Shown piece by piece: positions 55,222 to 64,000 of a stretch of DNA of 64,000 nucleotides. A program made the translations under genes and the position numbers. Origin of the DNA: Cervus elaphus (taxonomy: Eukaryota > Chordata > Mammalia > Artiodactyla > Cervidae); assembly GCF_910594005.1 (NCBI RefSeq), contig NC_057847.1, positions 54,629,501 through 54,693,500 on the forward strand, in the 5' to 3' direction. Each line of letters opens with the position of its first letter. Position 1 is the stretch's first letter. The notes under the pieces were generated by a model, which saw only the letters and a list, made by a program, of their open reading frames with translations, was not told the DNA's origin and did no database searches.

Positions 55222-58200
55222 GGACAGTATTAATTTTCATCCAGAAATGAAGTATTACTTGATGGTAGGTGATTCTGTTAAAAACTGAAAGTCAATTTTG
55301 CAATTATAAGGTCTTTTAACAAAGTATGGGAAAAATGTACTGTTTATTGGGGTGATGAAAACAGGAAAAAATATGACTGTTGAGCAATTATTAAGGGTGA
55401 GCTTGAAACTTGTAGAGATCTTTTATTTTTGTCTAAAACAATATTTTAAAAAAATACAGGCTTATTTCTGATTTACAAATTTCAAAGCTCCCATAGCCAA
55501 AGGAGGGAGATTTTCTAACAGTGGGGGGTTATCTTATTAAAATTCATCATGATTCTCTTTACAGAAAGAAGTAAACAAGAATCAGTTTTCTTTAGTAAAG
55601 AAGTTGGCTGACATGCAAGTTGATCCAGCACAGGTTTAATAGATTCATACGAAACGTCTACAAAATAATTCAGAATCAGAATCTACCATTTATATGGACT
55701 TCTTTCCCTTTTCTTTTTCTTGAGCAGGGGGAGAGGGAGAGAGGAAGTCTGTGTTAGGGAAGAAAAGGAAAGCCCCCTAGCACACACAAAAGGATTTTAT
55801 AGCTTTTAATTCTGCTAAGCCACTGATACATGGAAGATGTGCAGTACTGTAATTATCTGGCTAGATAGATGTAATTGTATCTATCAAACTAAATAGAACA
55901 CTGTCAGATGACAGCCAAGATTGGATTGTCTTTAAGGGTCAGACAGAATCCTAGAATGACCTCACTCCTCCTTTCTCACCAGGCCTGTTTTCTGAGCCTT
56001 TGATGGGGACCCATTTTGCTAACCATCTGAAAGCATATACAGTAACACATAGTCTTTTGCTCTATGCCAACAGCCTCCCTAGAGAGCACACTCAGTTTCC
56101 TTGTGCCTGGGGGATTAAGCCTGCCCAGGCCTCCCTTGTATTTGAAATGTATGATATTGATATCAGTGCTTAGGGAGAATCAGGCCTCTGCAATGAACAG
56201 ATCACGCCTGGCTCCATGAAGTCTATGTTGCATGGAGAGATGCATAGACTGGGTGGAGAGGAGCCAAGTCAGCTTTAGCTCTGGAAAGCAAGTATTAGGT
56301 AATTAATTAAAGAGTTTGTTTCCTGGCCTGGTCCTTACTATTCAGGACATTTTCATGGGCTAGATAAACAGTGGTTTTACATTTGATATATCAGCAGATC
56401 ATTGCCATCTTGAAGGTGCAAGCTGGGCTATCCATGTCAGTGCTTCTCTGAGATGCTGTCTTTAAAACCGGCAGCCACCCTCCTCCCCCTTGCTCATTTA
56501 TAAGCAGTTGGAATCTATTTTCATGGAGTTTCTCCAATCAGGATCATGTCCAAACCATTTGGGTTTTTTTTGAGCCTTCCATACTATATTTACTGTGTTT
56601 AGTGAAAAGCTGGATTCTCCTCGTGCTAAGTAGCAAACCCATGATGGTTGAAATATTCCACCAGTCCTGCTGCATTTATGGGAAAGAGACAAAACACACA
56701 GAAAGATGTGCGGTTATTAAGTGAGCTACTTCATTTCCCAGTCCTTTCTTCATTTCCCAGGGGTGCGTTTTCGGTCATCCTTTGGTGACTTGCTGCCACT
56801 GAGTCTTCGGTTCCCACTGCTGGTGGCTCATGCTTCTGATGGGGACAAAGCTCTACTGGAGGCGGGTCTGCCTCATGTCTCGGAGCAAAAAAGCGCCCGA
56901 TGCTTCTGCGTGTGCTGTGTGTTAAGCTCCACCAGGTTAACGCCCCTCTGCCTGGGCTTTTGGAAAAGAGTCCCAAATTGTCACATGGAAAGGGACATTT
57001 CAGTGCCGATTTTTATTTCCATGAGATTAAAAGTGAAACATGTAACCACAAAGCTGGTTTATGTCATCCCCCTGTCAGAGCGAGCAGTCATGCCAAAAAC
57101 TAGATATTTGATAGGTTTGTGAGAGAAGCAGATGCAGAAAGATGCCATTCCCACAATTTAGACTCCTTCTTATCTTTAAGCTAGAAAGAACATTCCAGAT
57201 GAAGAAAGCCTATTTTATGGGCTTTAGAAAGTAACAAAGAAAATGTACAAATAGAAAAATACTAATTTAAAACTGATGTCATGCTTGGGGACCTATAAAC
57301 GGCAAATCGGTATTCCTAATTTAAAAAAAAAGTCATTCAAGACCTGCTTACTTGATGCTTACATTTATGCAGCATTTATACCTCAGCCGTGGTGTTATAA
57401 TTGAGAGAAAATATCTACAAGATATAGTCACATATAGTCAATAGTATGTGGATACAGCAAGAAAAAAATATAGCAAGAAAAAAAATAGAGAAGCATAAAC
57501 CTCCAAAAGGCTAAAACATCCAGAAAGTATTCTCTCAGCTTTTTTGGGGGAAGCATTTTGCGTCCCATTCTTTTTATTTAATTCTGCCAGCTGTCTGCTA
57601 AACAAATCTAGCCAGGTGGGGCTTACAACCCATGACTAAAAAACCACTAGTGCAGCTGTCCAGCTTGCCCGAAGGAAGAATTCAGACAAATGGCAGGAAC
57701 GAAAAGATTGTTTTGTTTTCAAGAAAGTAGCTACTGTACCTTCCTTGGATTCAGTTTTTTTTTCCCCCTCTGTTTGCTTAAGTTAATCCGTTACTTCTTA
57801 AGATTTTATAGCAAAAAGAAAAATAGTTTCACCTTTAAAAATTTTTAGTGTATTTTTGTTATAACAAGTTTATTATGATTTTCCCTTAAGTAAAAGCTGT
57901 CTTTTGTCCTCTTTTTTTTTTTGGTGGAGAGTTACTGATTGCTAAATCTTTTTCTTCTCTCTCTCTCTTAGGTGAGAAGAAGTTATTAGTGAACTATGAC
58001 TGAAATTGATTTCTAAATACAGCAGAATTAAATGTGGAGCTATTTAAAGGTGAAGGTTGGCTTGGCTTACTCTTGAGCAGAGGAACAGAACAGGCTTCTT
58101 TGCACTGCATCATCGGTGGACCTCAACTGTGAATTTCTAGTCAGCAAATGGGCACTTCATTTGGTGCATCTGAGCAGAGGACAAGGGCTGCGCTAAAAAC

Positions 58201-59900
58201 GATCATGTCACCATCTGATCTATAACTCCATTGATGACAGATCCACACGTAAACCACTCAGTTACTTTTCCCACTTCTTTGACATTTGTCAGTTCAGTGA
58301 ATCTCAACATTTTCCTCCATCCTGCCTAAAATTATTAATATCTCATGAAAAAGGCTGATAGAGTTTATAGCCGGTTTCGGTCTTTGGTCCCAGCACCTGC
58401 TCCCGAGATGTGATGCTCATGCTCAGGATTAGGACACAGTGCCAGACTTTTGTAACCCTCCACAGGGAAGTTCTTGGAATGCCGGGGTCCTGATGCCCTT
58501 CACAGAACTCAGCGATCTTTGACATGCAAAGTGAAATGCTTACCACGTCCTCCAGCCAGCTGTGATTTGTGTATTGGTTTAAAAGAGAGTAAGACTGAAA
58601 GGGACAGTAGGACTTTGCTTAGCAAGGGCGCATATTCTACAAGCTGGTGAGGGTGTTTGGCTAAGTCTCAGAGCAGATTTGGCAAAGAGGTAGAACCAGG
58701 AGATTGACATATTCAGTTACCTTGTTCTGCCATTTATAGCAACACAAGGAAACAATGCCTGTAGTCTGAGCTGCACAGACCGAAATGGTATTCAGAGTAA
58801 GCAGCCCAAGCCAGATGACTTTGTATAATAAGACACGGCTTGATATTGGCCTGGGTGCTCACAAACTAAAGAGAAAGGAGACCATTTTTTTCATGAAGAA
58901 ATTGAAGTGCTGATACAGAACTAACCCTCAGTTTGCCATTAATTAATGAAGGAGTAATGGGGGATTTTTGCCAAAACTTGCATAGGTGAATAACAATAAT
59001 GTGTCACAAAAGAGTAATCATATTACTTAGCCCTCAGAGGATTTACACATGCCTTGAAATGTTAGAAGTGAATACACTGTGTAGAAAGGTATGAACACAC
59101 CAGATCAAAAGAAGGAAAGCACCCCTTCCTTTTTGCCCTCCTTCCCCACCCTGAAGCCTGGTCGGGGGCCCCTGGTCTAACAGCATCCACCTTGATCCTA
59201 AATTTCTGCTTCCTTCCAGCATCTGGACTTAACTACTTTTGGACAGTGTGAGCAACCAACAGATTGCCAGTATAGGAACTTTGTAGTTAAGCAGGAACAA
59301 ACCCCAAGGAAAAAATTCACAAATATTATAAAGGCAGCATCATTTGCCCTTAGTGTACTACACTGATAAGAGACAACAAATACCCATTTAAGAAAGAACT
59401 CTCCAAACACTAGTCATGTAAGAAGGGGTGCTTTGTGGAAAAAAATTAGAAAGGAAATCTCATAACATTTCCTCCTTTTTCCTTTCTTCCTTTCTGTATG
59501 CACATGCATATGAATCTGTTTATATTTAAATTCTCTTTAAATACATCTTTCAATGTGGGCAAGGATTGCTTTATAATAGAATGCAGACAAGCAAATCCAT
59601 AATACTTACAATTTCTATATTTTCTCCATTTCAAGACTGACGAATGCAGATCCAAAAGAATAAATAATTTATACTTGTGGGAAAAGAAAAAGTATATGTG
59701 TTAGGCAAAGATCTTAGAAATCTTAATTTCTAACCATGTGGTGAGTACAAACTAATATGAGATGGAAAAGTTTTCTCTAATGTTTTCTCCATTAACAAAA
59801 ACATTTAAAGTGGAACCAAAGATTTTCAGTATAAAGTAAGTTTCTAATTAATAGGATGATTTTCTCTTCCAGACATTCAGATATGGCGTGTCTTTTTGTA
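55222..59900. other. Single-copy tract, second young-repeat-free region
   Basis: 4.7 kb without a recognised transposon. Moderately GC-richer stretches with surviving CpGs at 56755-56950 and 58350-58560. A 133-codon + frame (56721-57122) and a 67-codon - frame (58343-58546) have no domain or splice support. T-rich low-complexity at 57898-57970. Confidence 0.45.
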
Positions 59901-59910
59901 AATAGTAGTT

Positions 59911-60159
59911 TCATGAAGCAAATGCCCCCGTAATACAGTTAATCTGAAACATGGCTGTTAAGTCTGTCGTTTTACGTCTGCCTGGTAAAAGGGTATCAAA
60001 TATCTTCTTTAATTTTATGTCTTCTTCTGCAGCCTCCTTGGCTGTCCTAAGACCTGTATCATAGCCTTCACGTAAGTGGGTTCCCTTTTTCTGCTTCTGC
60101 ATCATTATCTCAGCCTTCTGCTGGCTTCCAATGCCTAGGATCATGAACAGGATTTGCAT
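59911..60159 (-). other. 82-codon open frame, candidate exon, weak
   Basis: Minus-strand frame with a charged, lysine/glutamate-rich middle (KAEIMMQKQKKG, AKEAAEEDIKLKK) and a short hydrophobic start. The composition is more protein-like than other chance frames in this AT-rich window, and 'tgatcctag' just after the start could be a splice acceptor. I recognise no family, there is no poly-A signal close by, and no neighbouring exon was found. It may be chance. Confidence 0.2.
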
Positions 60160-60589
60160 ATTTAACCTTGAAACTTCTCCAGGAAAAAATAAACACTGAA
60201 TCTCTATAGTGTTTTAAAAATAATTTCCTCATAAATAGTGGCATGTTCTTAAAATTATTCAATCAAAACATACAACCAATCTGCCCTATTAATAGCAGAT
60301 AAATGTAAACGTACAAATTCTATGATTCAATAGAAGAGACATACAAGACAGAGGCTCTTACAAGACTTCCATACCCTGCCTTTATTTTGGCATCTTTTTG
60401 ATTATAGTCTGGCAGACCAAAAGTGTATTTCTTTATCATGCAGGTAGAAGTGAGAATTTGAGGCTCATTTAACAGTGTGAATTTTCCCAATATATCACAA
60501 TTTCACAAACACCTGAGCTTTCTGACATTTTGCTGATCCACTCTGAAAGTTCAGTGCGTTTAAGCAACTGCACTGTCAATTTCCCTAAC

Positions 60590-60735
60590 TTCTATATTTT
60601 CTTCAATTCTCTCTACTCTTTCTCCCTCCCTCCCCTGCTTCTTTTCTTGTTCAGTTTTTGCTTCCCTGATTCTGTCTTATTTTCTCTTCTCTTCCTTTAT
60701 TTCTCTTTTTTTCTTTTCTTATACTGTCCCTGCCC
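60590..60735. repeat. Pyrimidine-rich low-complexity tract
   Basis: CT-rich stretch on + ('ctttctccctccctcccctg', 'cttttcttatactgtccct'). The 70-codon frame over it is low-complexity. Confidence 0.75.
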
Positions 60736-62675
60736 TTGTTGAATTTTTAAAACTGGCCTTCTGGTCAAGACTTTTCTTAATGCCAATAGATGTCCAGTTC
60801 TAGAAAGTTTTCACATATTCATTAAAATGTGGAAAAATAAAGCTTCAACAAAGCTGCCTATCAAAGAGCAGTCACGTTACAGAAATCATACCTAGATTTC
60901 ATTTTCTATTGAACGTTCCCATCTCACAATAATTAAAAGAACTCCTCCAAGGCTACACAGTCATACTATTTGTGTTTAAGCAACCAACCTGATGTATAGA
61001 TTTGACTTCACACAGCAATTACATATCGAGTCAGAATGGAGAGACAGACCTTCCCAAGCGTTCTCATGTTGTACTGTTTACAAGGCGGTCCTGTAGTTCT
61101 GGTTTCCTGCTCTGCTTGGATCCTGTTACAGTTATACTTAGATCTTTCTTTTGGTAAAAATGAAATTTAATGAGAAGGAAAGTGTGCTTTCAGTTTGCAG
61201 AAGGATTTCTAGTTAAACTTAGGGTATGTAAAACCACATTCACCCCAAAATAAACAAAGTATTCATTCACAGAAAGAACAAAATGTTCCCACCTGAATCA
61301 TAATGGAAGGAATTCTTTCTAAATATTTTTGAGTGTATCAAACTTAAAAAAATTTTTTTTTCTGAAGCCAACGAGTTTCCTACCTTTCGTGGAAGTCCAC
61401 CTTAAGGTCGGTTACAACTCTGGTACACTGGCTGATCATTTGCAAATCCCACTGCAACAAACAAAAAGGGCGGGCTCCTGAGACATCTGTGGACCAGAGG
61501 ACCTGGCAGGGACCGCTAAGCTTTCCGTGGGACTGACTACTAACAGCCTGGCTGCAGGAACAGTCGACCTGAGGTACTGCTTCCACCTATCAACATCTTG
61601 TCAGCGGTGGGCTGAAAGACACGGCGACTGCCGGAAAGGAAAGTACCTGCTGTCAGGGGAGCTAACCAGCTACCCTGCCCTCTTCCACAGTCAAATCTGT
61701 CATACAGAAGAGAGAAAGGAAGCCAAGTAGGAGAAAATGAGAGTAATAAGGCAAATTAAGTGCTTAAATTATGGCACCGGTTGGCTTTGGGTATTGGTAT
61801 TTAGCTACATAATGAATTTCTGAAAATTCAGATCACATATGATTATGTATGAATAACTTTAGAAGAATTCAATCTAGCTGGGTCAGTGGTTCTAAGTGCA
61901 CTGTTGTGGTATGCACACTTGTGATTCTTTGGGAACTGGTTCACAAGTTATTTGTGATTAATAATTGTTGTCAGTGGATTTACTTAAAAATAAATTCAGA
62001 TGGAGGATTTAAAGTTATTCCTGTAAGAATTTCATCCTCACTCACTGATATTCCCGTTTGCATTCTTGAGTGAGTAAGAAGAAAGTGGAGGCATACTAAC
62101 GTCCCAGGGATCACATAAATCCTTAAAGGTCTGTGTAATGGTGTCCCACTTGTGAATATCATTCACCAAGTGTTTTTTAGGGGGAACAAAAGCCAAACGC
62201 TGAGATCTGTTGCATTAGGATTTCAGTTATGACTATATTTTATTTGTTCATATTTATAACCATAAGATAATAAAGAAAAAAGTAGACTCTTGTTAATCAC
62301 CTAATGATAGTGATAGATGAAGCCTCAAAAAGATTGTCAGTTGCTTTCTCTATGGGCTGGGTGACAACTAAATGTGCTCAGAATAGTCAGCAATGATGTA
62401 CCCTCTGATCGTTTCAGTTCAGACTGAGTATGAAGTGCTGGAAAGTGCTATGATGATGAAGTAGAATTTATAACTGAACCTAAAATATGAAATCTGTGCA
62501 TGGGCTCCTAATAAGCAGTTGCTGTATTAAAGACGTCCTATAAAAAGCTTTATTTTATTAAACTCAATATTACTCTAGAGATAAGTAAGCCTTATTTCCC
62601 TCACTTTTTGCTGAGATTTAAAGCATTTGAATTTTACTGGCCATATAAAGCACCTACAGAAATCGTGAGCTGATA
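60736..62675. other. Single-copy tract
   Basis: A GC-richer block with CpGs lies at 61385-61690 ('aaggtcggttacaac', 'gggaccgctaagctttccg', 'cagcggtgggctg'). Frames of 67-68 codons are open there on both strands without domains. Otherwise AT-rich DNA. No gene recognised. Confidence 0.45.
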
Positions 62676-62679
62676 TTAT

Positions 62680-62840
62680 TTTAAATATTTATTGAGTTAC
62701 TTGTTTTATGCCTGTCTTCTTTTCTAGAAAGTAAACCCCATGAAGACCATGATTTGATGTTTACATTTTTATCTATGGTACCTACAACAGGATAACCCCT
62801 GACACAAAGTGGACAGTCAATAATGTGTTGAATAATGTAT
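62680..62840 (+). mobile_element. L2/MIR-like 3' end
   Basis: 'aaagtaaaccccatgaagac', 'catgatttgatgtttacatt', 'tatctatggtacctacaaca', 'gacacaaagtggacagtcaa', 'taatgtgttgaataatg' follow the old L2-type end '..ctccatgagggcagg..tgcctggcacatagtaggtgctcaataaatg'. Diverged. Confidence 0.6.
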
Positions 62841-62906
62841 TCCTGCTTTTTCCAGGAAAAGTCAGCATCACATTCTCATAGTCTCAGAATCAGGTACCAC
62901 AATAGT

Positions 62907-63088
62907 GAAAGTGAAAGTTGCTCAGTCATGTCCGACTCTTTGTGACCCCATGGACTATACAGTTCATGGAATTCTCCAGGCCAAAATACTGGTGTGGGTA
63001 GTCTTTCTCTTCTCCAGTGGATCTTCCCAACCCAGGGATCAAACCCAGGTCTCCTGCATTGCAGGCAGATTCTTTACCAGTTGAACCC
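62907..63088 (-). mobile_element. Bov-tA SINE, antisense
   Basis: 'gaaagtgaaagttgctcagt' (tail), 'gtccgactctttgtgacccc', 'cttcccaacccagggatcaa', and a head that ends at 'ctttaccagttgaa', so the outermost part of the tRNA head is missing. Duplications caatagt at 62900-62906 and 63089-63095. Confidence 0.93.
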
Positions 63089-63095
63089 CAATAGT

Positions 63096-64000
63096 ATTTT
63101 CCATATCTTATCTTTTACACAGCTGTTCGAGAGAGGTTGACCGATGTAGAAAAATCTGATACCATTTTCATTAGCCAACATGATCTCTCTGGTTTCTTGA
63201 ATCATTTGGCAAAGAGAAAGCACAGGTTGAACAGTTTAGAAAAGATAAAGGATTCTTCTTTTGCATTTTGAAGGCTGGGGCTTTTACACATGGTTTCAAA
63301 GTTGATTGAGCACGTAAAGCTCAATGAAGACCAATCCTGCAATAGCAAAGGAACCCTATCTGATGAGTAGCCCACGTGTGAACACACCACACCATGGCCA
63401 TGTGGAAATAATAGACCATATCGGCAACAAAGACTGCTATTTAATGAGAGCAGTGCCATTGTTCTTGCAAGTCTAATTTGGTCAACATCTAACAGTGCTG
63501 ACTCATCAGAACTGAAAATCCAATAATAAATCACCACTGTGATTTAGCACTAATGCTGGAATTCACATCACGAACGATGTGACAGCATCAGCTGAAACTC
63601 AAACAGGTCGCTGAAAGGTGCATTTCATCAGCAAGCAATTTAATTCATATCAAAGGAATTTTACTCCAAGTGAGTGGCAACTGGTTACTTTTGAGAGCAG
63701 TTAACTGTTGGGGGAAATGAATTGTTTTAGTTTCCCATAAAAAGGTAATAATCTATAATCCCGGATGTTTTAAAAGTCTTTTCCTCAAATTCCACAGAAA
63801 ACAATATGAAATAACAACCCAATATCTTTGTATGTTAATCACGTTCGGTAATGAAGCCCTTTAGATAATTGGCACTGCTTCTGTAGTAGGCCAAACTTTC
63901 TTTCAAGTTACAAATACTCACAAAAGGTTTACATTATAAGGGGCTGCTGTGGAGATGTGCAGATTTAGTTTGTAAGTACAAAGTGAACATGCAAATTGCC
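63096..64000. other. Single-copy DNA to the window end
   Basis: No repeat recognised. A 111-codon minus-strand frame (63202-63537) has no domain or splice support. Confidence 0.45.

Noticed and set aside
56721..57122. 133-codon plus-strand frame
   Set aside because: No recognisable domain; the opposite strand is also open in the same GC-richer block, so composition explains it.
58343..58560. 67-codon minus-strand frame with a possible splice donor (ggacgtggtaag on the minus strand near 58545)
   Set aside because: The GT lies on the upstream side of the frame, so it does not fit as donor of this exon. No family recognised and no partner exon found.
1..64000. CRISPR arrays, prokaryotic operons, phage modules or insertion sequences
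   Set aside because: No regularly spaced repeats, no ribosome-binding-site-led gene chains and no such protein families. The repeat content is mammalian throughout.

Overview
This is mammalian nuclear DNA from a cetartiodactyl, almost certainly a pecoran ruminant and most likely a bovid. The evidence is at least fifteen near-full or truncated Bov-tA/Bov-A SINEs (tRNA-Glu-like head with a BovB-derived tail), a 2 kb BovB (RTE) LINE, young ruminant L1 copies, and three CHR-type SINEs shared across Cetartiodactyla. The species cannot be fixed from this sequence. I find no intact host protein-coding gene, no rRNA, no free-standing tRNA, no CRISPR array and no prokaryotic signature. The long open frames are transposon pieces or chance frames. 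The window reads as intergenic or deep intronic DNA.

Layout. 1-7 kb: mostly single-copy AT-rich DNA with one SINE. 7-11 kb: three SINEs around a very old ERVL-type retrovirus relic, one of them inside it. 11.5-14.6 kb: an old L1 lying antisense, with a SINE inserted. 16.3-16.9 kb: MIR, then a MER5A DNA-transposon relic split by a SINE. 18-25.3 kb is the most layered part: CHR SINE, Bov-tA, a twin-primed (internally inverted) L1 with exact 16-bp target duplications, an MLT1-type LTR, Bov-tA, CHR, and a second L1 copy nearly identical to the first. 28.4-31.9 kb: two opposing L1 3' ends, the antisense BovB and a Bov-tA. 31.9-40.9 kb: about 9 kb without any recent SINE or LINE, the best candidate for constrained non-coding DNA. 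40.9-48.5 kb: Bov-tA and CHR SINEs, and an old MIR split by a solo LTR with a perfect 5-bp target duplication. 48.5-64 kb: largely single-copy with fossil repeats (CR1/L3, L2-like, L1M), a TG/AG microsatellite and two Bov-tA copies.

How the parts relate. Bov-tA SINEs carry a tail related to the BovB 3' end and are thought to use BovB machinery; the BovB here is dead, so it is a relic and not a source. The L1 copies cannot move either (5'-truncated, one inverted), but their breakpoints record target-primed reverse transcription clearly. No previously undescribed biological system is evident. The points most worth a second look are the twin-priming junction, the pair of near-identical L1 copies, a four-run G-quadruplex motif in an L1 tail, a 12-bp perfect hairpin, the repeat-poor tracts and one weak candidate exon. 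Repeat family names come from recognised sequence patterns, not from a database search.
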